Under the pieces are notes generated by a model, which ran no database searches, was not told where the DNA came from, and saw only the letters and a program-made list of their open reading frames with translations. 64,000 nucleotides of DNA from Mesorhizobium sp. M1E.F.Ca.ET.045.02.1.1 (lineage in GTDB: Bacteria; Pseudomonadota; Alphaproteobacteria; Rhizobiales; Rhizobiaceae): contig NZ_CP034447.1 of assembly GCF_003952485.1 (NCBI RefSeq), forward strand, positions 1,178,001-1,242,000, given 5' to 3'. Each line of letters starts with the position of its first letter. Positions within the stretch are counted from its first letter, which is position 1. The position numbers and the translations under genes were made by a program. This document shows positions 7,778-15,498 of the stretch, one piece after another.

Positions 7778-9352
7778 GTGAGCGAGTTCGACGCCATCTT
7801 TGTCGGGGCGGGCCACAACAGTCTGGCATGCGCCGCGCATCTGGCGCTCAAAGGCTGGAAAACAGCGGTTTTCGAACGCAGCCAGACGATCGGCGGTGCC
7901 GTCCGGACCGCTGAATATACGCTTCCCGGCTTCCGGCACGATTTCGGCGCGATGAATCTGAGCCTGTTCGCCGGCTCTGCCTTCCACCGGAAATATGCAA
8001 ATGAATTGAAAAGCCACGGGCTGGAATTCGCACCCGTGGCCGACTGTTTCGCCAGCGCCTTCCCGGACGGCAAATGGTTCGGCGTCAGCAACGATCTCGA
8101 AAAGACCGCATCGCGGCTGACCGCCTTCTCCGCCGCCGACACCGCCGCATGGCGTCGGCTGGTCGGCGTCTTTCCGGGCGAGGCCGAACATCTGTTCCGT
8201 CTGTTGGGATCGCCGATGAGCGCGCGGGCGCTGGCCGGCACGGCCTGGAATCTCTGGCGCAAGAAAGGTCTTGCCGGCGCGCTCGACACCGGCCGGCTGC
8301 TGCTCTCCTCGCCGCGCGCGTGGCTGGAGGAAAATTTCGAGACGCCGCATGTCAGGACGACGCTCGCCGCCTGGGGCATGCATCTCGATTTCGCGCCCGA
8401 CATCGCAGGCGGCGCCGTATTCCCCTACCTGGAATCGATGGCCAACCAGAGCTTCGGCATGGTGCTGGGCAAGGGCGGCGCCGACACCATCATCCGCGCG
8501 CTTGCCGGCATGGTCAAAGCGGCCGGAGGCAAGATCGTGGCGGGGGCGGAAGTGGCGGAGATCACCGTCGCCGGCGGCCGGGCGACCGGCGTGCGGCTCG
8601 CCTCCGGCGATTTCCATGTCGCGGGCAAGGCCATCATCGCCGGCGTCGCGCCGAAAGCGCTTCCCGGCAAGCTCCTGCCCAATGGCTCCGGCGACGCAAG
8701 TTTCGATGCGACGATGAAGCAATTCCGCCATGCGCCGGGCACGATGATGATCCATCTGGCGCTGGACGACCTGCCGGACTGGAGCGCCGGAGCCGAGCTT
8801 CGCCGGTTCGCCTATGTGCATCTGGCGCCTTCGCTCGACGCCATGTCGCGCACCTATCAGCAGGCGATCGCCGGCATGTTGCCCGACCAGCCTGTGCTCG
8901 TCGTCGGCCAGCCGACGGCCGTCGACCCCTCACGTGCACCGGAAGGCAAGCATGTACTCTGGGTGCAGGTGCGCATGCTGCCGGCGGAGATCCTTGGCGA
9001 CGCGGCCGGCAAGATCGCGCCCGGTTCTTGGGATGCGGTCAAGGAGGCCTATGCCGAGCGCGTGCTCGACATCATCGAGAGCTACGCGCCGGGTTTGCGC
9101 AGCAAGATTCTTGGCCGCGCGATCTTCTCGCCGCTCGACCTCGAGCGCGAGAACCCGAACCTCGTCGGCGGCGACCAGATTTGCGGCAGCCACCATCTGG
9201 CGCAGAATTTTCTCTTCCGCCCGGCGCGCTCATTCGCGCGCTGGAACACGCCCATCGCCAATCTGCATCTCACCGGAGCCGCTACATGGCCCGGCGCCGG
9301 CACCGGTGCGGGATCGGGCTTCATGCTCGCGCAACAGCTCGGAGGAAACTAG
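7778..9352 (+). CDS. NAD(P)/FAD-dependent oxidoreductase, phytoene-dehydrogenase-like (second copy)
   Basis: About 524 residues, same family as the protein at 5000-6571. The N-terminal Rossmann motif is FDAIFVGAGHNSLACAAHLALKG, followed by ERSQTIGGAVRTAEYTLPGFRHDFGA; the C-terminal PGAGTGAGSGFMLAQQ is the family's FAD-contact end. I give the GTG at 7778 as start because the Rossmann strand begins a few residues later; a TTG at 7766 in the same frame is the alternative, and it stands only five bases after the operator dyad. It heads a rightward operon with a peptide-type ABC importer. Two divergent paralogues under one operator suggest successive or paired oxidations of the same compound class. 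Substrate unknown. Confidence 0.87.
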   Translation: MSEFDAIFVGAGHNSLACAAHLALKGWKTAVFERSQTIGGAVRTAEYTLPGFRHDFGAMNLSLFAGSAFHRKYANELKSHGLEFAPVADCFASAFPDGKWFGVSNDLEKTASRLTAFSAADTAAWRRLVGVFPGEAEHLFRLLGSPMSARALAGTAWNLWRKKGLAGALDTGRLLLSSPRAWLEENFETPHVRTTLAAWGMHLDFAPDIAGGAVFPYLESMANQSFGMVLGKGGADTIIRALAGMVKAAGGKIVAGAEVAEITVAGGRATGVRLASGDFHVAGKAIIAGVAPKALPGKLLPNGSGDASFDATMKQFRHAPGTMMIHLALDDLPDWSAGAELRRFAYVHLAPSLDAMSRTYQQAIAGMLPDQPVLVVGQPTAVDPSRAPEGKHVLWVQVRMLPAEILGDAAGKIAPGSWDAVKEAYAERVLDIIESYAPGLRSKILGRAIFSPLDLERENPNLVGGDQICGSHHLAQNFLFRPARSFARWNTPIANLHLTGAATWPGAGTGAGSGFMLAQQLGGN

Positions 9353-9462
9353 CAGCCAGGGAATTCCAGGATGGACAAGGCGCGGTTGCCCACCAACCCG
9401 AACCTACCGAATGAAACGCCGCGCGGACAATGACAGCCAAACAACCAACAAGGGGAACGACC

Positions 9463-10989
9463 ATGACAATCAACAGACGCGATTTGCTTGGATATGGCGC
9501 GGCGGCGATCGGTGCAGCCACGCTCGGCCTGCCGAGGGCGGCGAAGGCGGCGGATGAGCTCACCATCGCCTATAACGTCAACCTGCCCTCCTGGGACCCG
9601 ACGACCGGACCTTCGGCGGTGAACCCGACCATCCAGGGTCTCTACCAGTCGGTGTTCGACCAGTTCATCCCGCAAAAGCCGGACCTCTCCTTCACACCCG
9701 GCCTGCTCACCGAATGGGGCTGGAACGACGACCGCACCAAAGTGACGATGACGGTGCGCGACGGCGTGAAATGGCATGACGGCTCGCCCTTCACACCGGA
9801 AGACGTTGTGTGGTCGCTGCAGCGGGCCGGCGACGAGAAGACCGGCAATCCGATCCAGTTCGTCTGGAAGAACGTCAGCAACTTCAAGATCGACGGCAAC
9901 AAGATCACCGGCGATGTCGTGCAGTTCGACCCGGTCTATTTCAAGTGGATGTCGTTCCTGACCGGCTACATCATGCCGAAAGCCTATTACGAGAAGGTCG
10001 GGCCGGACGGCTTCGAGAAGGCGCCGATCGGCACCGGCCCCTATATGGTCGACAAGTTCGAGCGCAACGCCTTCCTGCGGCTTAAGGCCAATCCGAATTA
10101 CTGGGGCACCAAGCCGGCCTTCGAGAATGTGACGATCAAGTTCGTCACCGACGCGGCGAGCCGCGTGGCCGAGATCGAGTCCGGTTCCTCGCAGGTGACG
10201 CTCGAAATTCCTTATGAGGAATATGACCGGCTGATCGCCAAGGACGGGCTCGCCGGCTCGATCAAGAACGTCTCCGACATCGGCATGATCTTCTTCAACG
10301 ACATCGAGGCAATGCTGGACAAGAACGTCCGCCAGGCGGCGGTGATGGCGGTGGACAAGGAGCTTCTGGTCAAGCGGCTGCTGCGCGGCTACGGCCAGCC
10401 GATCGCCACGCTGGAGACGCCGGAATACACGGCCTTCGATCCGTCGATCAAGGTCGAGCACAATCCGGAAAAGGCCAAGGAGCTGCTCGCGGCTTCCGGC
10501 TATTCGGCCAAGAAGCCGGTCAAGTTCACCATACAGACGACCAAGGGCTTCAAACCCAAGGACTATGAGATGATCCAGGCGATCGTCGGCATGTGGCGGA
10601 AGGTGGGCATCGAGGCCAATATCGAGGTCTACGAGATCGCCAAGCACTACGAGCTGCGCGCCGCCGACAAGCTGGCGCCGGCCGCCTTCTACAATTGGGG
10701 CAACGCGATCGGCGACCCGACCACCTCGACCGGCTTTGCCATGTACGGGCCGAGCCCGCATTCGGTGTGGGACAGCAAGGACCTGGTCGACATGATCAAT
10801 CCGCTGTGGGGTGAGAAGGACGAGGCCAAGCGCATTGCCGGCTGGAAGGCCGTCGACAAATACATCGCCGAGCAGGCCTATGTGCTGCCGCTGATCCAGT
10901 ATGCGCAGCCGATCGTACACTCGAAGAAGGTCAATGTCGTGCAGCATGTGTCCGGCGCGCTGCTGCCGGCGCTGATGAGCCCGGCCTGA
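9463..10989 (+). CDS. ABC transporter substrate-binding protein, peptide/nickel family (family 5)
   Basis: A 508-residue periplasmic binding protein. The N-terminus is a twin-arginine-like signal (NRRDLLGYGAAAIGAATLG, cleavage probably after PRAAKA), so it may be exported folded. Family-5 hallmarks follow: PGLLTEWGWNDDRTKVTMTVRDGVKWHDGSPFTPEDV-type region near residues 75-110 and a GTGPYMVDKFE stretch. The ATG at 9463 is chosen for its position 7 bases after AGGGG and because it begins the signal peptide; a more upstream ATG lacks both. The four genes that follow complete an importer. In this island it probably takes up an aromatic or indolic substrate rather than a peptide, which is inference. 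Confidence 0.92.
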   Translation: MTINRRDLLGYGAAAIGAATLGLPRAAKAADELTIAYNVNLPSWDPTTGPSAVNPTIQGLYQSVFDQFIPQKPDLSFTPGLLTEWGWNDDRTKVTMTVRDGVKWHDGSPFTPEDVVWSLQRAGDEKTGNPIQFVWKNVSNFKIDGNKITGDVVQFDPVYFKWMSFLTGYIMPKAYYEKVGPDGFEKAPIGTGPYMVDKFERNAFLRLKANPNYWGTKPAFENVTIKFVTDAASRVAEIESGSSQVTLEIPYEEYDRLIAKDGLAGSIKNVSDIGMIFFNDIEAMLDKNVRQAAVMAVDKELLVKRLLRGYGQPIATLETPEYTAFDPSIKVEHNPEKAKELLAASGYSAKKPVKFTIQTTKGFKPKDYEMIQAIVGMWRKVGIEANIEVYEIAKHYELRAADKLAPAAFYNWGNAIGDPTTSTGFAMYGPSPHSVWDSKDLVDMINPLWGEKDEAKRIAGWKAVDKYIAEQAYVLPLIQYAQPIVHSKKVNVVQHVSGALLPALMSPA

Positions 10990-11010
10990 TCGTCGGCCTT
11001 GGATTGCCGC

Positions 11011-11035
11011 GCGCGCCGTCCGGAAGGCGGCGTGC
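11011..11035 (+). terminator. intercistronic hairpin between binding-protein and permease genes
   Basis: GCGCGCCG and CGGCGTGC form an 8-pair stem (one G-U pair in RNA) with a 9-base loop. No U-run follows, so it is more likely an mRNA-stabilising or attenuating stem than a full terminator. It matches similar hairpins after the binding-protein genes at 26063 and 31925. Confidence 0.5.
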
Positions 11036-11059
11036 ATTTCCATCCGGGCGTATTGGCAG

Positions 11060-12067
11060 ATGTTGCTGCAGAGATTCCTCGTTCGTCTCCTGACGATGCT
11101 GGTCACACTGTTCGGCGTGGCCGTCGTCGTCTTCGTCGTCATCCGCGTGGCGCCCGGCGATCCGATCGCCATGATGCTGCCGCCTGGCGCCAGCGATGAC
11201 GACATCACGCGGTTGCGCGCGCTCTATGGGCTGGACAAGGGTATCGTGCAGCAATTCTTCATCTGGCTCGCCGGCGTGCTGCATGGCGATTTCGGCACGT
11301 CGATCTCGCTGCGCCAAGACGTGCTCGGCCTGGTCTTCAACCGGCTGCCGGCGACGCTGGAGCTAGCGACCGTGGCGCTGCTGATGGCGATCGCGATCGG
11401 GGTGCCCGCGGCGATCTTCGGCGCGCGCTCGCGCGGCACGGCGGTCGAGGCCGGCATTGACATCGCCAGCGGCGCGACGCTCTCCATCCCCGACTTCCTC
11501 TGGGGCCTGGTGCTGATCCTGCTGTTCGGCGTGCTGGTGCCTGTCTTCGACATTTCCGGCCGCGTGTCGCCGCAGCTCGACCTGCCCTTCGTCACCCAGT
11601 TCTATCTCGCCGAGAGCATTCTCAGGCTCCGCTTCGATCTCACCTGGGATCTGCTGAAGCACATGTTGATGCCTTCGGTGGCGCTGGCACTGCCGCTGGC
11701 AGCGATCATCGCGCAGCTCCTGAAACAGTCGCTGAAGGAAGTGCTCGACCTCGACTATGTCGTGCTGGCCAGGGTCAAGGGTTTCTCGGAAACGCAAGTC
11801 ATCCTGCGCGAGGCGCTGAAGAATGCGGCTTTGCCGACGCTGACGCTGGTCGGCGTGCAGTTCACCTTCCTGATCGGCGGCACGGTTATCGTCGAGCGGC
11901 TGTTCTCCTATGAAGGCCTCGGCAACATGGCGATCGACGCCGTCATCAACCGTGACCTGCCGCTGATCCAGGGCATCGTGCTGGTCTTCGCGCTGCTCTT
12001 CGTTCTCATCAACCTCGCCGTCGACATGATGTATGCGCTGCTCAATCCGAGGCTGCGCCATGGATGA
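11060..12067 (+). CDS. ABC transporter permease, DppB-type
   Basis: A 335-residue inner-membrane permease. It begins LLQRFLVRLLTMLVTLFGVAVVVFVVIRVAPGDP, the standard first helix plus PGDP of DppB/OppB permeases, and has about six hydrophobic segments. The EAA coupling loop appears as VLREALKNAALPTLTLVG-type sequence near residue 255. It follows the binding-protein gene after 70 bases and overlaps the next permease by 8 bases (ATGGATGA), so the pair should be co-translated and form the heterodimeric channel. Confidence 0.92.
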   Translation: MLLQRFLVRLLTMLVTLFGVAVVVFVVIRVAPGDPIAMMLPPGASDDDITRLRALYGLDKGIVQQFFIWLAGVLHGDFGTSISLRQDVLGLVFNRLPATLELATVALLMAIAIGVPAAIFGARSRGTAVEAGIDIASGATLSIPDFLWGLVLILLFGVLVPVFDISGRVSPQLDLPFVTQFYLAESILRLRFDLTWDLLKHMLMPSVALALPLAAIIAQLLKQSLKEVLDLDYVVLARVKGFSETQVILREALKNAALPTLTLVGVQFTFLIGGTVIVERLFSYEGLGNMAIDAVINRDLPLIQGIVLVFALLFVLINLAVDMMYALLNPRLRHG

Positions 12068-12908
12068 GGCTCGCATCTCGAGGCGTGGCCTGAGCCCAAG
12101 GCTATGGCTGGCCGGCGGCTGGCTCCTCGTCGCGCTGCTCGCGGCCATCTTCGCGCCGCTGATCGCGCCGCAGGACCCATTGGCGCAGGACCTGATGCTG
12201 GAGCGCCTGCCGCCCTTCTGGTTGGACGGCGCCGAGCCCGGCTACTGGCTGGGCACCGACAGCCTCGGCCGGGATCTGTTGTCGCGGCTGATCTTCGGCG
12301 GCCGCATCGCCTTCATCGTCGCCTTTGCCGCGGCGTCCGCCGCCTGCATCGTCGGCTCGGCGCTCGGGCTGATCGCGGGCTATTTCGGCGGCTGGGCCGA
12401 CCGCGTCATCTCGCGCATCGTCGATGTCTGGATGGCCTTCCCGCCGGTGCTGTTCGCCATCCTGCTGGTGGCCGTTCTGGGCACGGGCTTGAGCTCCGTC
12501 ATCATCGCGATTGCCGTCATCGACTGGACGCGCTTCTGCCGCGTGATCCGCGCCGAAGCGATGAGCCAGTCGCGCATGGACTATGTCGAGAGCGCGCGCA
12601 TCGCCGGCTATGGCCGCATCGGCATCATGCTGCGCGAGGTGCTGCCCAACGTGGTGCCGTCGGTGGTCGCGCTGCTGTCGCTCGAAATGGGCATCGCCGT
12701 CATCGTCGAGGCGATCCTGTCCTTCGTCAATCTGTCGATCTCGACCGATGATCCGACCTGGGGCGGCATCATCGCCGAAGGCCGGCTGTCGATCCATCAG
12801 GCCTGGTGGGTGCTGGTGTTCCCGCTCATCACGCTGATCCTCACCGTGCTTTCCTTCAGCCAGTTCGGCGAGGGACTGAAGGCGCGCTTCGATCCGGTGC
12901 TGCGATGA
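12060..12908 (+). CDS. ABC transporter permease, DppC-type
   Basis: A 282-residue permease. The first helix is WLAGGWLLVALLAAIFAPLIAPQDP; the DppC hallmark GTDSLGRDLLSRLIFGGRIAF follows near residue 65, and an EAA-type loop appears as SARIAGYGRIGIMLREVLPN. The ATG at 12060 overlaps the dppB-type stop and starts where homologues start; an upstream in-frame ATG at 12033 would only add a few residues read through the previous gene's end. It pairs with the upstream permease. Confidence 0.92.
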   Translation: MDEARISRRGLSPRLWLAGGWLLVALLAAIFAPLIAPQDPLAQDLMLERLPPFWLDGAEPGYWLGTDSLGRDLLSRLIFGGRIAFIVAFAAASAACIVGSALGLIAGYFGGWADRVISRIVDVWMAFPPVLFAILLVAVLGTGLSSVIIAIAVIDWTRFCRVIRAEAMSQSRMDYVESARIAGYGRIGIMLREVLPNVVPSVVALLSLEMGIAVIVEAILSFVNLSISTDDPTWGGIIAEGRLSIHQAWWVLVFPLITLILTVLSFSQFGEGLKARFDPVLR

Positions 12909-13795
12909 GCGCCGACATGAAACCATGTCTCGAAATCCGCTCGCTCAGCGCCGTGCTGCCAAACGGCCAGCGCGTGCTGCGCTCGGTCTCGCTTGCCGTG
13001 CAGCCCGGCGAGGTGCGCGCGCTGGTCGGCGAGAGCGGCGCCGGCAAGACGATGATCGGCAAGGCGGTGCTCGGCGTCCTGCCGAAAAGCGTGCGCATCG
13101 TCGAAGGCGAGATGCTGGTCGAGGGCGAGGATCTCGGCCGCCTCGACGCGAGGGCGCGGCGGACACTGATCGGCGCCCGCACGGCGCTGATCCCGCAGGA
13201 CCCGCTCACCGCGCTCAACCCGTCGCGCCGCATCGGCCCGCAGACGACCGACCGGCTGGTGCGCATCCTCGGCTGGAGTGGCGAGAGGGCCGACAAGCGC
13301 GTCCGCCAATTGCTCGACGAAGTGCAGATCCGCGATCCGGAACGGGTGCTGAAAAGCTATCCGCATGAGCTTTCCGGCGGCATGCGCCAGCGCGTGCTGA
13401 TCGCGGCGGCGTTTGCGGCGGAGCCACGGCTGATCGTTGCGGATGAGCCGACGACGGCGCTGGACGTGACCGTGCAGAAGCAGATTCTGAGGCTGATCGC
13501 GCAACTGCAGCGCGACCATGGCACGGCGATCCTGTTCGTGACCCACGACCTCGGCGTCGTCGCCAAGATCAGCCAGAAGGTGTCGGTGCTCTATGCAGGC
13601 AAGGTAGTCGAGGAGGCCGAGACCGCCGATCTTTTCGCAGCGCCACAGCACCCCTACACCCGGGCGCTGATCGCGGCGACGCCGCGCTACACCGATCCCT
13701 ACGCATCGCTGAAGCCGGTGGACGAGACCGTGCTTGCCGGGCTGACGGCCGAGATCGCGGCTGCCGACAAGGCATGGAGGCCAAGCCATGGCTGA
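12905..13795 (+). CDS. ABC transporter ATP-binding protein, DppD-type
   Basis: A 296-residue nucleotide-binding subunit with Walker A GESGAGKT near residue 45, signature LSGGMRQR near 158, Walker [13 protein letters not shown] near 178 and the switch His in VTHD. The C-terminal part carries the [11 protein letters not shown] stretch of the oligopeptide-transporter ATPase extension. The ATG at 12905 overlaps the upstream stop as ATGA, which fixes the start better than an open upstream extension. It forms the ATPase pair with the next gene, which it overlaps by 8 bases. Confidence 0.92.
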   Translation: MSADMKPCLEIRSLSAVLPNGQRVLRSVSLAVQPGEVRALVGESGAGKTMIGKAVLGVLPKSVRIVEGEMLVEGEDLGRLDARARRTLIGARTALIPQDPLTALNPSRRIGPQTTDRLVRILGWSGERADKRVRQLLDEVQIRDPERVLKSYPHELSGGMRQRVLIAAAFAAEPRLIVADEPTTALDVTVQKQILRLIAQLQRDHGTAILFVTHDLGVVAKISQKVSVLYAGKVVEEAETADLFAAPQHPYTRALIAATPRYTDPYASLKPVDETVLAGLTAEIAAADKAWRPSHG

Positions 13796-14618
13796 GCCGC
13801 TGTTTTCCGTGCGCGGACTGAAGGTGGCGCTGCCCGATATGACGCGCAAGCCGCTGATCGGCCGGGCGCCGCTGGTCGAGATCCTCAAGGGGCTGGACTT
13901 CGACCTGCCGAAGGGATCGGTCACCGGCATCGTCGGCGAATCCGGCTCGGGCAAGTCGACGCTCGGCCGAGCGCTGGTGCGCCTGATCGAGCCGAGCGCC
14001 GGTACGATCAGCTTCGAGGGGCATGACATCAGCCATCTTTCGGAGGCCGAGCTGAGGCCGCTGCGCCGCGACCTGCAGATGATCTTCCAGGATCCGATGT
14101 CCTCGCTCAATCCGCGGCACACGATCTTCAACATCATCGCAGCACCCTTGAGGCAAAACGGGCTTGGCGACAGGCTGAAGGAGCGCGTCGCGGACGCCCT
14201 GCAGCGCGTTGGCCTGCCGCAGAACTTTGCCAGCCGATACCGCCACGAACTGTCCGGCGGGCAGCGGCAGCGCGTCGGCATCGCGCGGGCGCTGGCGCTG
14301 TCGCCGAAATTCGTGCTGGCCGACGAGATCGTCTCCGGGCTCGATGTCTCGACCCAGGCGCAGATCCTGACCTTGCTGGAGAAGCTGGCGGCCGAGATGG
14401 GGCTGACGGTCGCCTTCATCAGCCATGACCTGTCGGTGATCCGGCGGCTCTGCCAGCAAGTCATCGTCATGCGCGAAGGCAGGATCGTGGAATCGAGCGC
14501 CACCGATGCGCTCTTCGACAATCCGAAGGAGGCGTACACGCGCGACCTGCTCGCCGCCATTCCGTTGCCCGAGATCGACGCTGACTGGCTGCAGCCACCT
14601 GCCAAGGCTCCCGCATGA
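13788..14618 (+). CDS. ABC transporter ATP-binding protein, DppF-type
   Basis: A 276-residue ATPase with Walker [10 protein letters not shown], signature ELSGGQRQRVGIARAL, Walker B VLADEIVSGLDVSTQAQ and switch SHDLSVI. MIFQDPMSSLNPRHT is the characteristic Q-loop region of DppF/OppF. Walker B reads DEIVSGLD where most relatives have DEPVSALD. It is the last importer gene; an exported VOC protein follows after about 80 bases. Confidence 0.92.
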   Translation: MAEPLFSVRGLKVALPDMTRKPLIGRAPLVEILKGLDFDLPKGSVTGIVGESGSGKSTLGRALVRLIEPSAGTISFEGHDISHLSEAELRPLRRDLQMIFQDPMSSLNPRHTIFNIIAAPLRQNGLGDRLKERVADALQRVGLPQNFASRYRHELSGGQRQRVGIARALALSPKFVLADEIVSGLDVSTQAQILTLLEKLAAEMGLTVAFISHDLSVIRRLCQQVIVMREGRIVESSATDALFDNPKEAYTRDLLAAIPLPEIDADWLQPPAKAPA

Positions 14619-14700
14619 GAGAAGCTTAACCTTTCCGCACGCCGAACAGCGGGCCTCGGATGTGCGCGGTGAAAGAGCCAGCCCGCCAATGGAGGGTGAC

Positions 14701-15300
14701 GTGAAATACGCAATCCAGGCCGCGATGTTCGCAGCCACTTTGTTCGGCGCAATGGGAGCGGCGTCGGCCGACTCGATCCCCGGCATGCGCGGTCACGACC
14801 ATACCGGCATCACCGTGCCCGACATGAAGCAGGCCGTCGATTTCTTCACCAATGTCGTAGGCTGCAAGAAGGCGATGTCCTTCGGCCCGTTCGCCGACGA
14901 CAAGGGCACCTTCATGCAGGACCTGCTCGGCGTCGACCCGAAGGCGGTGATCGAGGAGATCACCATGGTCCGCTGCGGCACGGGATCGAACATCGAGCTG
15001 TTCAAATACACCGCGCCCGACCAGAAGGACCTGCAGCCGAAGAACAGCGACATCGGCGGCTTCCACATCGCCTTCTATGTCGATGACGTCGGCGCGGCGA
15101 AAACCTATCTTGACGCCAAGGGCGTGAAGACCAGACTCGGACCGCTGCCGGTCAAGGAAGGGCCGGCAGCCGGCGAGACCATCCTCTATTTCCAGGCGCC
15201 CTGGGGGCTGCAGCTCGAAGCGATCAGCTATCCCCAAGGCATGGCCTACGAGAAGGGCGCCGAGACGGTGCTGTGGAGCCCCAAGGATCCGCCCAAGTGA
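14701..15300 (+). CDS. VOC-family protein with signal peptide
   Basis: A 199-residue vicinal-oxygen-chelate protein with an N-terminal signal (KYAIQAAMFAATLFGAMGAASA, cleavage after ASA), so probably periplasmic. Two beta-alpha-beta-beta-beta modules are visible: HDHTGITVPDMKQAVDFFT and GGFHIAFYVDDVGAAKTYL. I choose the GTG at 14701 because GGAGG ends 5 bases before it and translation there starts exactly at the signal peptide; the ATG at 14689 would put the Shine-Dalgarno sequence inside the coding region. VOC proteins include dioxygenases, glyoxalases and binding proteins. Last gene of the importer operon, so it may handle the imported compound or its reactive derivative; the reaction is unknown. 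Confidence 0.85.
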   Translation: MKYAIQAAMFAATLFGAMGAASADSIPGMRGHDHTGITVPDMKQAVDFFTNVVGCKKAMSFGPFADDKGTFMQDLLGVDPKAVIEEITMVRCGTGSNIELFKYTAPDQKDLQPKNSDIGGFHIAFYVDDVGAAKTYLDAKGVKTRLGPLPVKEGPAAGETILYFQAPWGLQLEAISYPQGMAYEKGAETVLWSPKDPPK

Positions 15301-15342
15301 GTCGATCCGCAATGCGCATAGGCAATTGTTCAATTATAAAAC

Positions 15343-15355
15343 TTTAAGCTTGAAA
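15343..15355. promoter_or_regulatory. palindromic operator candidate 2 (MarR type)
   Basis: TTTAAGCTTGAAA is centred on AAGCTT with one asymmetric position pair and lies in AT-rich DNA about 145 bases before the anthraniloyl-CoA monooxygenase/reductase-like gene. It belongs to the same set as 7748, 22947 and 23840. Confidence 0.6.
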
Positions 15356-15421
15356 TAATTGCCTTCGCGCGCGATACTGACGGTCGGGTTCGCCGGTGCT
15401 GCCGGCGCCCCCGGATACCCT

Positions 15422-15482
15422 TAGAGCGTTTCGCGCAATTCCGGACGGAAAACCGCTACGCACCTTTCCTGGAATTGCTCTA
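15422..15482. repeat. RIME-like rhizobial palindromic repeat
   Basis: A 61-base element bounded by TAGAGC and GCTCTA, with inner arms CAATTCCGG / CCTGGAATTG and the central words GGAAAACCGC and TACGCACC. This sequence type is very common between genes in Rhizobium and Mesorhizobium. It ends just before the GAGGAGATC ribosome-binding site of the next gene and so lies in its probable 5' untranslated leader, between the candidate operator and the start codon. Confidence 0.8.
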
Positions 15483-15498
15483 GAGGAGATCGCAAGAC

